Shown piece after piece: positions 25,364 to 36,500 of a stretch of DNA of 38,292 bases; position 1 is the stretch's first letter, and every line of letters starts with the position of its first letter. This DNA is from Bacillota bacterium. Lineage in GTDB: Bacteria > Bacillota > UBA4882 > UBA8346. The notes beneath the pieces were generated by a model, which saw only the letters and a program-made list of their open reading frames with translations, was not told where the DNA came from and did no database searches. Location of the stretch: the NCBI GenBank assembly GCA_023436305.1, contig JAEZJQ010000123.1, positions 1-38,292 of the forward strand, given 5' to 3'. Made by a program: the position numbers and the translations under genes.

Positions 25364-25392
25364 ATATTACACCGCTTGTCTAAGATTTACAA
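25364..25392 (-). promoter_or_regulatory. Predicted speD promoter
   Basis: Minus strand: TTGTAA (25392-25387), 17 bp, TAATAT (25369-25364). The spacer contains CTTAGACAA, also found in the speE leader, and the palindrome 25349-25362 abuts the -10, so both could be operator sites. Confidence 0.5.
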
Positions 25393-25457
25393 CCCAATCC
25401 CCCGGTGAACTCGAATGTAAAACTATTATACCTCCCGAAAAAAATATAACCCTTCCC

Positions 25458-27830
25458 TCATTGATTGAACCGATATCCCTTGACCCGGAACAACCGCAAA
25501 CAAAAGTCAACCACTTTGGCATCATATAAACGGCCCCGGTTTCTTGTGATTTCCTCCAACGCCTGGTCAATCCCCAGCGAAGGGCGGTAAGGACGATGTG
25601 AGGCCATAGCTTCCACCACATCGGCGACGTATAACACTTTAGCCTCAATCGTAATATCTTTGGCTCGAAGTCCGGCCGGATATCCGGAACCATCAAGCCG
25701 TTCGTGATGCTGTAACACAATCATGGCAATAGGCCAGGGAAAGTCAATGGTTTTAAGGATGTCATAAGCTACACTCGGATGGCTTTTAATCAGGTTAAAT
25801 TCGATCTCCTTCAACCGGCCCGGTTTATTGAGAATTTCCGCCGGTACACTAATTTTACCCAGATCATGAACGATCCCGGCGATACGGATACCTTCGATTA
25901 CATCCCGGGGTAGTTTCATCTCAGTGGCAATAGCGCAAGCCAGATCCGCAACCCGGCGTTGATGTCCCGCCGTATAGGGGTCCCGGGTTTCCACCGTCTG
26001 AGCGATAGCTTCAATAAACCCGCCCATGGATTTGCGTAACTTGGTTAAATTGCGGCTCAAATCTCCCTTCTGTGCTTGCAGATGGCCGGCTTGCTCCTGA
26101 ATTTGTTTATAAAGCGTGGCGCTTTGCAAGGTACTGCAAACAATTCTACGCAATTCACCGTAAATTTTCCCGTATTGCGGCTCCAGTTCAAAAACCACCA
26201 GTCCCAATAACGTTGCCGAAAAATTAAGCGTTTCCATCAACATGCTATAGCGGCGGTGTTCGGGAAATAGTTCCGTGGGTAGACTGATCTTGGGTAAATG
26301 TGATAAGTCATCATCATTAAGGTAGATCCAACCATTTTCATCATATGCCAGTATCAATTTGACTTTCCGTTGGTTCTCTCCTTCAAATGTCATCAGGTAA
26401 CAACATTGAATCCCCAGTTCCGGCAAGGTTCGCGCTAATATACTAAAAATCCGGGTCTGATCCAATGTAAACAATAACTCCTCGCGAAGGATGCTGATAA
26501 TTTGATTGGTGTTTATGTATTGCTGATAGTTAAGTTTTTCCTGAATCAATGCTTTATCGCCGATGAGGATTCGTGCCTGATGCCATAAGCTCTCCAGACC
26601 GGAGATTTCATGCGCTTCATGCACATAAGGCAATAGACTACGGCGTAGTTCCGTGATCACCGATTGCCAGGTAAAGATATCCCGGCTCGTCCAACTGTTA
26701 TTGCTAATAATTTCGTTTAATTCTTTTAAAAACTCTCCCGGGTGATCACCGTCGAATTCCCGGGAAAAAGCATCGAATAACCGCTCAATCAAATGATTAA
26801 AACCGATTTCTTCATGATCATTAAAGAAATATTGAGTTTGTTGAACAACCTTGGATAATATCCGGCTTTTATCGCGGTGAATCATGGTTTGGCTTGATTC
26901 ATCCTTCGGATTCAACAGTACCGGGGCCGCGGGTTGCCGTTGGTGCGCATAACAACCACATGATCGCCGTACGATTAATTTCGCGGGCACAATTGTTTCC
27001 AGGGATACTACTTTTTTTTCAATGATATTGATTAATGTTTCCGCCGCCCGCCAACCTTGGGCATGCAACGAATAACTAACCGTAGTTAAGGGAGGTGTTA
27101 TATGGACGCTGAAATCCAAATTATCGAATCCGGCCAGGGCAATTTCATCCGGGACCTTAACCCCCCGGGCATTCAATTCATTAAGCGCCCCTAACGCCAT
27201 ATTATCATTAGCGGCAACCACCACATCAAATTTGGCGTGGCGCTCGTCCAGTAAAATTTTGATTGCTGCTTCCCCGGATTCGGCAGTGAAGTTTCCTTGA
27301 ACGATCAAACTTGAATCCGGTTGAATATTGTGGCTAAGAAGTGTTTCTTGAAAGGAACGAAACCGATTTATACCATCCTGGCTGTCTTCAGGCCCTTTGA
27401 TGAATACAAAATTCCGGTAACCGTGGGCCTCAATGAAATGGGTGATTAAATCACGCATTCCGCCGTAATTATCGGTAATCACAGAGTGGATGCCGGGCAT
27501 GGACAGCGCAATACTAACCACCGGTAAGGGCAAAAACCGGTTACAAAATTTCGTTATCGTTGAATAATCAACATAGTGGCCGATAGTCGGGCTGAGAATG
27601 ACTAAACCATCGACGATTTGACGATTCACCAATTCATAAACGACATTTCGCCGTGACTCATATTCATACGGAGCCTGAATGCCACCGCCCTCAAAACATA
27701 AAAAATTCAGATCCCGTTCGCGCGCGAAATCAGCGACCCCTTGAATTATGTTAAGTTGATATTGTTCCTCGCTCCAATCGACCAGCATGCCGATGGTAGG
27801 ACGAGAATTACGAAGTTTGTTCACATTCAT
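25458..27830 (-). CDS. LacI-type ligand-binding domain fused to HD-GYP phosphodiesterase
   Basis: About 790 residues, cytosolic (no signal peptide or membrane segment). The N-terminal 280 residues are a periplasmic-binding-protein-like sugar-sensor domain (RPTIGMLVDW ... VVVAANDNMALGALNELNARG ... IALAGFDNLDFS), but without the LacI helix-turn-helix. It ends in the RRSCGC motif common in such sensor fusions. A helical/GAF-like middle follows, then a complete HD-GYP domain: GHQRRVADLA, VHDLGK, HH-ERLDGSGYP. HD-GYP domains hydrolyse cyclic di-GMP. Start uncertain: ATG 27830 begins right at the domain but GGAGGG is 18 nt away. An ATG at 27917 adds 29 unconserved-looking residues and has only a weak site. 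Predicted to tie a small ligand to c-di-GMP level. Confidence 0.88.
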   Translation of the reverse strand: MNVNKLRNSRPTIGMLVDWSEEQYQLNIIQGVADFARERDLNFLCFEGGGIQAPYEYESRRNVVYELVNRQIVDGLVILSPTIGHYVDYSTITKFCNRFLPLPVVSIALSMPGIHSVITDNYGGMRDLITHFIEAHGYRNFVFIKGPEDSQDGINRFRSFQETLLSHNIQPDSSLIVQGNFTAESGEAAIKILLDERHAKFDVVVAANDNMALGALNELNARGVKVPDEIALAGFDNLDFSVHITPPLTTVSYSLHAQGWRAAETLINIIEKKVVSLETIVPAKLIVRRSCGCYAHQRQPAAPVLLNPKDESSQTMIHRDKSRILSKVVQQTQYFFNDHEEIGFNHLIERLFDAFSREFDGDHPGEFLKELNEIISNNSWTSRDIFTWQSVITELRRSLLPYVHEAHEISGLESLWHQARILIGDKALIQEKLNYQQYINTNQIISILREELLFTLDQTRIFSILARTLPELGIQCCYLMTFEGENQRKVKLILAYDENGWIYLNDDDLSHLPKISLPTELFPEHRRYSMLMETLNFSATLLGLVVFELEPQYGKIYGELRRIVCSTLQSATLYKQIQEQAGHLQAQKGDLSRNLTKLRKSMGGFIEAIAQTVETRDPYTAGHQRRVADLACAIATEMKLPRDVIEGIRIAGIVHDLGKISVPAEILNKPGRLKEIEFNLIKSHPSVAYDILKTIDFPWPIAMIVLQHHERLDGSGYPAGLRAKDITIEAKVLYVADVVEAMASHRPYRPSLGIDQALEEITRNRGRLYDAKVVDFCLRLFRVKGYRFNQ

Positions 27831-28245
27831 ATCATTTATAATGAATTGCCCTCCAGAAGTATTCCTTTTCGCACTACATTTTTTATCACCAGGAAGCTCC
27901 GTCCCAATAAGCGGCATGTGTGCACCAAAATATTTCTTCAGGTTTATGGATAAAATGATTGCTCGACTAACACGACATGACAGACATCACAACCAACCTT
28001 TCGTATTAATTTAATTATCGTCAATTTTTGATTCGGGAATAAGTTGAAAAATTAAAACCTTTTACAGTTTCGATATGATTTTAATACAGCATCAATTACT
28101 CATGATAATTTACGATGATTATAATTTTTAAAAGCTCATTATTTCAGTGCAACTTTTTCTGAATTGTAAATAAAAACGCCAGATCCGTTGAGCATTAAAT
28201 AAAGGAACTAAAAAATCATCTTATTTTTATGAAATGTAACTTTTT

Positions 28246-28304
28246 AAATTCAACTCTGATTGTATTTTTCCTCTAAAATTCAACTCTGATTGCATTTTTC
28301 CTCT
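28246..28304. repeat. Two tandem copies of a 29-bp sequence
   Basis: AAATTCAACTCTGATTG(T/C)ATTTTTCCTCT occurs at 28246-28274 and 28276-28304, differing at one base. It lies directly beyond the PKS operon terminator. Confidence 0.75.
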
Positions 28305-28307
28305 AAA

Positions 28308-28350
28308 AAATAAAACTTGCGTATTAAAATATTACTTTAATCGCAAGTTT
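28308..28350 (-). terminator. Terminator of the PKS operon
   Basis: On the minus strand AAACTTGCG-ATTAAA pairs with TTTAAT-A-CGCAAGTTT (15 pairs, one bulge), followed by TTTTATTTTTT. It stands 58 bp after the last gene. Confidence 0.88.
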
Positions 28351-28407
28351 AAAATATCATAGAAAGTTAATCTAGACACAAAACCGGATTCATCTGTCAA
28401 AAATCAG

Positions 28408-28776
28408 TTACTGGGCAATCAGCCAATCCAAAGCTTCATCTGCACTTTCAAACAAATGCAAATCACGCATGGAAAATTTTTCAGCGCTATTTACCGCAAT
28501 TTTACGCAAACCTCCTGCGCCGATAATGGCGCTGGCCTTCACATAAGGCTTATTATCGGCCACGTATTGAATCATCAGATCCAGAATCTCTTTATTAAAA
28601 AACATCCCGTCAAAATTCGTTAAAGTTAACACCGAATTGGGCGGATGAGTCCGGATAGTTTGCTTGGCCTCTTCCGTTACTTTAAGTATATCCAACATAT
28701 TGGACGTATTGAAGTTGGAAAAGTCAATACTAATTACCGGCTTATTCTTATGAACGATATTTTTTACTCTCTCCAT
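28408..28776 (-). CDS. STAS/SpoIIAA-like small protein
   Basis: 122 residues. The pattern resembles SpoIIAA-like/STAS-SEC14 single-domain proteins: VISIDFSNFNTSNMLDILKVTEEAKQTI, then SVLTLTNFDGMFFNKEIL, ASAIIGAGGLRKIAV and a C-terminal ESADEALDWLI helix. The start at 28776 is set by GGAGGGG about 5 nt upstream. A longer frame to 28854 has no ribosome site. It is the last gene before the PKS terminator, 158 bp after the radical SAM gene. A heptamer array (28854-28895) lies in that gap. Role unknown: perhaps lipid or carrier binding, or simply read-through. Confidence 0.7.
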   Translation of the reverse strand: MERVKNIVHKNKPVISIDFSNFNTSNMLDILKVTEEAKQTIRTHPPNSVLTLTNFDGMFFNKEILDLMIQYVADNKPYVKASAIIGAGGLRKIAVNSAEKFSMRDLHLFESADEALDWLIAQ

Positions 28777-28853
28777 ATTTTCCCCTCCGATATTTCTTAT
28801 TTTTTCTTGATATCGGAGTTTTAAAATTAAAATATTATAGTACTTAGGTATCA

Positions 28854-28895
28854 ATTATAAATTATTAATTATCAGTTATTAATTACCAATTTGGC
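28854..28895. repeat. Six-unit heptamer array
   Basis: ATTATAA, ATTATTA, ATTATCA, GTTATTA, ATTACCA, ATTTGGC in exact 7-bp register, between the STAS-like gene and the radical SAM gene. Confidence 0.6.
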
Positions 28896-28934
28896 ATCAA
28901 TGAAATTAGGCGCTGAACGTATTTTTAACACGAG

Positions 28935-30557
28935 TCATATCATATCAAACTGTGATATGCTCTTTAATTGTTCGATTGTTTCCTGCTCATTCACTTTCAT
29001 TTCCAAAGGCTTCAATTTATTCCCCACTAATGTATTAAAACACCTTAACAGGTTTTTTAATTGTTCCAGCGGCATCCCTTTATTGAGTAGTGAATACAGG
29101 TTGGTAAATTCAAACCGGTATTGGGTCAACCATATGGAATCCTTAACGTTAAGAAATATACCATCAATCAAGTTACAAGCGGTAACGGAATCCATCGTTT
29201 TATGTGCCCACTGAAAACCCGCACCATTGAGACCGTATTTCTCCCTCTCATCCCAAATTGGGGTAACCGGATCGCAATACCACGGCTGAGTCCGAAAAAA
29301 AGTCGGCCGGGTTTCCTTAATGAAATTAACTGTTTCATTGACTGTTTCCACGGTCTCTCCCGGGAAACCAATAATAAAGGAAGCATAGGTGTTTATACTG
29401 TATTCGTTTAACAGTTCCATCCCCGCTCTGAATTTATCCACCGTGGCGTTCTTGTGCATGTTTTTAAGAATCTGGTCACTGGCGGATTCAATCCCCAGAA
29501 AAACTCCCTCACAGTTACTCTCCTTCATCAGTTCAACCGTCTCTCGATCGGCGTATTGGCAGCGAAACATTGAATTCCACGTAAAACGGTATTTGTTTTT
29601 AATCATCATTCGCAGGATTTCCTTAAACCGCTCCGGAGGCACATTGAATGTATCATCGATAATATGGATGGCCCGGATATCGGCTGCCCGGTTTAACAGG
29701 TTAAGATTCTCCTCAATTACGGATGTATCGATATAACGATATTTTCCGGCGCGCTGTGGAAGGCTGCAAAAACCGCAGGAAAAAGGACAGGATATGGAGG
29801 TACGGATAGATACATAGTCACCAATCGCTTGCGGGGAAAATAAACTCCAGTCCACCATATTTTCCTCCAGTTTATTGTTTTCTGGAGATATTTCCGTAGC
29901 GGTAATGTATTCCCCATTATTTTTATAGACCAGATTGGGGATCGCGTCATATTGTAAATTGTTTTTTAACGCGTTTAAAACTCTGGTCAGCGTCAATTCC
30001 CCCTGGAACTCGATGATGTAAAAATCGGCGTCAATCGCCTTATATATAAGATTCATGGTTTCCGGACTTTGGGTTAAATACTGGCTGTAGACGAAAGGGC
30101 CGCCGGCGATAATCCGGACTTTCTGGTTATATTTACGAATGAATTGTATAATTTCGATGATCGGGGTAGGTGTAAAATACAGGGTCGTTGTAATGGCCAC
30201 GGTCAGGATATTTCCCGCAATTAATTTCCCGGCCAATTCCTCTTTTTCATCCTGGAAACTGTTGATGAAGTCAAACGTAAACCCTCTTCTCACAAGATAG
30301 GTGCCCAGATAAGCAATGGCGGGGCTTAGTTCGGAATGCCTCAATGACGTTCCGTTTCTGAAGCTGGCTCCGCTGTCAAACCGGAACCGGTTAAGCAGAT
30401 CAATCGGGGTATATAATTCCCCGTCAACCTTCACGATACTGAAGCCGAGGTCCCGGTACGCCTCCGATTTCTCACCGAATTTTCTTACTCTCTGTTCATA
30501 ATCCGCTAAATCCATCTCATTATGTCCGATCAATAAACAATCCATTGTCTTGGCCAA
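28935..30557 (-). CDS. B12-binding-domain radical SAM enzyme, PhpK-like, of the PKS operon
   Basis: 540 residues. The N-terminus MAKTMDCLLIGHNEMD matches my memory of the PhpK-type family. A Rossmann-like cobalamin-binding region (about 80-190; IAGGPFVYSQ) precedes the radical SAM domain with the cluster motif CPFSCGFC (Cx3Cx2C), then IHIIDDTFNVPPERF, GVFLGIESASD and SFIIGFPGET. Such enzymes often methylate unactivated carbon or phosphorus. The start is taken as TTG 30557: AGGAGGGG lies 6 nt before it, 16 nt after the PKS stop, while the ATG at 30545 is 18 nt from the site. Likely tailors the polyketide. The exact reaction is not readable from sequence. Confidence 0.82.
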   Translation of the reverse strand: MAKTMDCLLIGHNEMDLADYEQRVRKFGEKSEAYRDLGFSIVKVDGELYTPIDLLNRFRFDSGASFRNGTSLRHSELSPAIAYLGTYLVRRGFTFDFINSFQDEKEELAGKLIAGNILTVAITTTLYFTPTPIIEIIQFIRKYNQKVRIIAGGPFVYSQYLTQSPETMNLIYKAIDADFYIIEFQGELTLTRVLNALKNNLQYDAIPNLVYKNNGEYITATEISPENNKLEENMVDWSLFSPQAIGDYVSIRTSISCPFSCGFCSLPQRAGKYRYIDTSVIEENLNLLNRAADIRAIHIIDDTFNVPPERFKEILRMMIKNKYRFTWNSMFRCQYADRETVELMKESNCEGVFLGIESASDQILKNMHKNATVDKFRAGMELLNEYSINTYASFIIGFPGETVETVNETVNFIKETRPTFFRTQPWYCDPVTPIWDEREKYGLNGAGFQWAHKTMDSVTACNLIDGIFLNVKDSIWLTQYRFEFTNLYSLLNKGMPLEQLKNLLRCFNTLVGNKLKPLEMKVNEQETIEQLKSISQFDMI

Positions 30558-30573
30558 GAGAGCCCCTCCTTTA

Positions 30574-33500
30574 TTATCGTTTGGTTTTGGGATTCGATTT
30601 ATTTTCCCCTTTTTTAGCCCGCTTTTTTTCTCCAAAAACAGCCCGGTTGCTTTGTATCCCGTATAAGTCCACAAATTCCTGGGTGATTCCGGTTTCCGAA
30701 TACAATTTTCCGCAAAAAGCACCGATGATCCCGGAAGAGTTGGCTTCGGACATCATCATCCAATGATTGGATGCGTCTACCTCCATCATATAAAAGTTGA
30801 AAATGTACCGCTCCCATTCCTCCCAATACTTGATACTATCCAGTGTAATCCCGTAATTCGCAAGCGTAAAATAGGGTTCCAATTCACCGAAGAAGCGTCC
30901 ATTCTTATTCCGGAAATAGTAACATGCCGGCGTCCGGGAATCAGGAAGCGGCAAAACATTATATTTTTCCAATTCGTAGAACTGTTGGGTTCGGGCATTT
31001 TGTTCAATTAGGGTTTTCATGCGGCTTTCCGTTTTGATTAATCCTCTCTTTTTAGCAAGAAGCAGTGCTTGCTGTAAAAATTCCTCGTCCCCGGCATGGA
31101 TATCCAACTCATCCCGGTGAATCAACGTTTGCGGAATTTTCTCCGGGTCTTGGGGAATAGCCGCCAGTAATGCCAGGTTGACTGTCTGTAAAATCCGGCC
31201 TTTGGTTATCTGCCATATGGAGGTTTCCGCGTTGCTGCCGGATTGTTTTTTGATAGCGGCGCTATCAAGCGTATCCACCATGATAATGCTATCAACCGAC
31301 TGACCCGATTCCTGCAATTGACGGGTAATTTCATAGGCCAGCATTCCTCCCATGGAGAAACCACCCAGATCATAAGGTCCTTCCGGTTGAACCGTTTGAA
31401 TAATCCGGCGGTAATAGGCGGCTATGGCCTCAACCCCAACCAGTGGCGTTTCAACGGTTTTCCCGTTCCGTGCTTGTATCCCGTAGAAAGGGCGTTCACT
31501 TTTCACGGCAATATTCTTATAACTTTCAACCCCCCCGGCGCCGCCATGGATCCAAAATACGGGACGGCCTTGAGAACTTTGATTCAGGTAAATCAGTTCC
31601 GGAAACTGGCAGGTGAATGATGAAATTTTAGGAGATCCTTCTCCGGAAATTGCTATTTCTTTGCCTTCCGGCGAAGATACAATGTTGATAACATCTTGTA
31701 TCGTTCTACATTCCCGCAATCCGTTCCAGTCAAGGGACGAATCAACCTGGGTTTGCATTTGCCATAGAAAATCCATCCATATGATGGAATCCATGCCGTA
31801 TGCTACGAGTGGTTTGCCCGGATTCAGTTCTTCGGGCGTCAATCCCAGTAAACGGGATATAATGCCGATAATCCGGCTACCGTCGGGGGAACTTCCGGAA
31901 GTTGTTGCTTCAACGCCGGCCAACCGGCTGGGTGAAACCGTAATCGGTGCTTCCGGTTTTGAATCCGTCCAACAGCGCCGTTTCTCAAATGGATAGGTTG
32001 GCAATACAATTTTCCGGACCCTTTCATTTTGGTGAAGCATTTCCCATGGAATACCAGCTCCTTTTACCCAATGAACCGCTATTTCTGCAAAATTTTTATC
32101 TTCCACCATTGGCATGATATTATCGTTTTCCTTGTCTGAAAAGAGGCGGCCCGTCTCCCCATTTTCTGAGTTAGGGTTTCCGATAAAAATGGGGATGGCG
32201 GCCGGAGGCGCTAAACCTACCCGGACCGATTCCAGGTAATCCTTCATTCCATGAACCAGTTCATCCTGGTTGCCCACAATCATCGCCATGCGCCATTCCA
32301 TGGCTTCCCTGCCCACTTGTAGCGTATAGGCCAAATCCGGCAATGATAATCCGGTTTGGCGCCCGAGGAATTCCAAAACTTGTTGGACAACCACCGGTAA
32401 CCGTTCGCGGGTTTTGGCGGAAAAAACCACCAGTTGCGGCGAACTTGTAAGGGATTCCACCTCAGGTTCCGGATGGTTGGGTATGTATTCCTCTACAATC
32501 AAATGGGCGTTGGAGCCTCCGGCGCCGAACGAACTGACGGTGGCGCGCCGTTTAAACTCTTGTTCCACTCCATCAATTGTTACCACAGGCGGTTTCCAGT
32601 CTTCGAGTTTGCTCTGTAGATAAAATGGAGTATTGGAAAAATTGATATTGGGGTTCAAAGGCTCCGCTTTAATGGATGGCACCAATTGGCGGTGTTGCAA
32701 TTGCAAAATAACCTTTGTCAGTTGGGATATCCCGGAAGCGGCTTCGGCATGACCCAGATTGGATTTGACCGATCCAATGGCACAAAATTGTTGATCGGTG
32801 GTGAATTTCCGGAAAGCCTTAGCCAGGGCGGTAACCTCCAGAGAATCGCCAACCGCCATTCCACTGGCGGCGGCTTCGACATAACTAATGGTTCTGGGGT
32901 CAATTCCAGCTTTGATAAGGTTGTCTTCAATCAATTGGGCTTGAGCGTTTGGATTAGGGGCCGAATAACCATTGGAGTTCCCGCCGTGATTGATGGCAGT
33001 TGCTTTAATCACTGCCAGAATGGAATCCTGATCCGCGATGGCCCTGGCTAACGGCTTTAATAAAACAGCGCCCACGCCTTCCGAGGGCAGAAATCCGTCT
33101 CCGTTTCCAAAACTCCGGCTGTCCCTACTGCTACCAATCATTTTAGTCAGGGATAAACCCAAATATTTTTTAGGATGAATCGTTAAATTAACGCCCCCGG
33201 CAACTGCCATCCGGCACTCTCCCCTGATCAGACTTTCACAGGCCAGATGAATGGCGATGGCGGAAGATGAACACATAGTATCAATCGCGATACTGGGACC
33301 CTGAAGGTTAAAAAAGTGCGAGACACGATTGGCGATTGAACTATGGAAAGAACCGTAAACCGTTGATTCTAAATGATAATGTTGATACATGGCCCCGGCA
33401 TATACTCCCACTTTTCCTTGATAGGAACGTTGCAGGCTTTCCCGGGTATAACCCGCCCCTTCAAAAAGGTTCCAAACCGTTTCCAGGAAAAGACGTTCAT

Positions 33501-36500
33501 GGGGATCGATAAACGTGGCTTCCCGGGGTGAAATATTGAAGAATAGCGGATCGAATTGATCTACCCCCTCCAGGAATCCACCCCATTTACAGTAGGTTTT
33601 TCCGGGATTATTCTTGTCCTGATCATAGTATAGACTGTGGTCCCAACGCTCTCCCGGGATTTCATCGATGCAATCCCTGCCATTACGGAGATTTCCCCAA
33701 AATTGGTCCATGTTTTCCGCGTGCGGATATCGCCCCGCGAGGCCGATAACCGCAATATCCCGGTTCTCGGAAACCGGCGATTCCGTTTCCCCTAGTTTGG
33801 ATGGGAAAAATGGCGCCAAGTTTCCGGGATTGTCAATTACTGGCGGTTTGCCGGTTAACGGATTCAAGGAGATGGAAGGTGGGGGAACTTCCTTCAAAAC
33901 TTCCAATGAAGGAGCAGCCTCCCGGGAGATCGGGGAATTAGGATTCCGTTTCGCCAACTCTCCTTTTAAAAACACCGTAAATTGACGGAGAGCGGGGTAT
34001 TCGTAAATCTTGGGGATGTCAATCCCGGTCCCGTACCGCCCGTTGACCGTTCTGAGCCATTCCACTCCGATGATTGAATCCATGCCCATATCGATGAATT
34101 TTTTATCCGGATCCACGTCGCTCCGTTTCATATATAAAACTGCGGCGAGGCTCGCACTCAATTCCTCCAGTAATGATTCCATTAAAACAACCGGTTGGCT
34201 GCTTGGAACCGGAGTTAAGATCTCTTCCCGGGTGTCCGGAGTCCCGGGGGCGCGTTTCGCCAGTTCTCCTTTTACGAGTGCCGCGAACTGGCGGAGACCG
34301 GGATACTCGTAAATCTTGGGGATGTCAATCCCGGTTCCATACCGCCCGTTAACTACCCGGAGCCATTCCACTCCGACGATTGAATCCATACCCATATCGA
34401 TGAATCTTTTATCCGGATCCACCTCGCTGCGTTTCATGTACAAGACTTCGGCGAGGCTTGTCCTCAATTCTTCCAGCAAAGCCTCTCCCGAAACAGGCAG
34501 CTGAATATTCACCGCGGGTATAGCAACGGTAGGGATTACCGGCTCCGGTACGGCAATTCCAGGGGATGATAAGGGGATGGTTTTGTGAATCCGTTTGGCT
34601 GATTTTTGTGAAAAAGTTTGAACTTCCGCCAAAGAACGCAATGGAATGCGGCTCGGTTTGATGGATGTTTTGAAAGAAACTGCCTTCCCGGCGGTTTGAG
34701 GCGCTGAGGAAAGCGGTGGAACCGGAGATTCCGTACTTGCGGAACCGGATTGCCCTACAAACTTGCTGGAAATATTTTGATCCGTTTCCGGATGAATTGT
34801 ACCTGCCGGAGTTCCGCTTGGAATGTCATGGGCGTTGGTCCTGGGCCCGGTTAGCCAATAACGTTCTCCGGTGAAGGGATAGGTGGGCAGACTGATCCGG
34901 CGAGGTTTAGCGCCGCGATATAACTTGTTCCAATCGAATATCAACCCTTTGACCCAAAATGAAAGCAATTTGGCGTATTTCCCCTTTTCCGCCCAGGCCT
35001 CGATTGTTTTGGCCAAATCATCATCGGGCCCGGTAACCGCCAGTGTTTCTTGATTGCGTTTGGCCTGTCCCCGGTATACTTTATCAATCCCATCTTCCCC
35101 TTCCAGGTATCGCCTCAGTTTATCCTCGAGTTCCCGGATCGACTCCACCACTAGACCCAGGCGTTCTTCCATCGCTTCCCGGCCCACTTGAAACGTATAA
35201 GCGATATTAGGGAGTTCGGAATCGGTCAGCCCTTGTTCCTTGATTGCAGCCAACATCCGCTGGATTTGCAGTTTCAATGCCTTATCATTCCTGGCGGATA
35301 TGGGAATAACCACCGGGCTTCCGGGGGAAACGGCAATTAAGAGGGAGTTCGTGTCTTGGGGAATATATTCCTCAATGATCACATGAACGTTGGCCCCACC
35401 CGCCCCAAAGGATGACAGTCCGGCCCGTCTTGGATATTCCTTAACCGTGCTGTTGATTTCAACCACTGGTCTTTTCCATTCCGTTAAAGCCTGCTGCACC
35501 ACAAAAGATGTGTTCTCAAAATCGATATTCGGATTCAGTTCCCGGGCATACAATGAAGGAACCAACTGACCGTTTTTAAGCTGGAGCAGGATTTTAGTCA
35601 GCCCGGCAATGCCTGACGCGCTCTCACAATGCCCGATATTTGATTTGACTGATCCGATGGCACAGAATTGTTTGTCCGGTGTGTCATATTCAAAGGCCCG
35701 AGTTAACCCGGTAATTTCAATGGGATCCCCCAAGGCCGTTCCGGTACCGTGGGCTTCCACGTAACTGATTGTTCTGGCATGCACCTTAGCCCGCCGCAAT
35801 GCTTCCGCGATTACCATGGTTTGAGCATTGGGATTGGGAACCGTATACCCGTTGGTCTTCCCCCCAGAGTTCAACATACTCCCTTTGAGGACGCCATAAA
35901 TATGATCGCCGTTTTCTACCGCTTTCGACAATGGTTTTAAAATTACGGCGCCCACGCCTTCACCATCCACAAAGCCATCAGCCCGGTCTCCAAAAGATTT
36001 GCAACAATCCTCCGGGGAAAGCATCGACATGGCCGTCAGCTTCAAATAATGAACCGGGTCCACGATTAAATTGACTCCGCCGGCAACGGCGCATTGGCAG
36101 GTACCGTTGTATATGCTTTCCAACGCTAGGTGAATTGCGGTTAACGATGATGAACAGGCGGTGTCCACGGCCATGCTCGGCCCTTGAAAATCAAACAGAT
36201 AGGAGAGCCGGTTGGCAATCGACCAATAATTGGAGCCGGCGGGATAGTTTCCATTCATTACTCCGACAAAAACACCGATTTTTCGGTTTTCACAAAGGTT
36301 GGCGGGCGTATATCCGGCATCTTCAATACTTTCATAAGCGACTTCTAAAAATAAACGCTCCTGGGGATCCATCTGTTCGGCTTCCCGGGGGGATATTTGA
36401 AAAAACAGCGCATCAAATCGATCGAAGTTGTCGATAAAACCGCCCCATTTGGTATAGATCGATCCTTTTTTCCCTTTTTCCGGGTGGTAATAATCACGCC

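Larger units (their letters stand above)
27918..28407. other. AT-rich gene-free region between HD-GYP gene and PKS operon
   Basis: No ORF with a ribosome site on either strand. It holds the 30-bp direct repeat (28246-28304) and the operon terminator (28313-28350). The rest is low-complexity AT-rich sequence. Confidence 0.6.

Noticed and set aside
32482..33759. KS2 as a broken pseudo-domain
   Set aside because: Frame is intact, Cys and second His are kept and only the HGTGT box is changed, as in functional KS0 domains.
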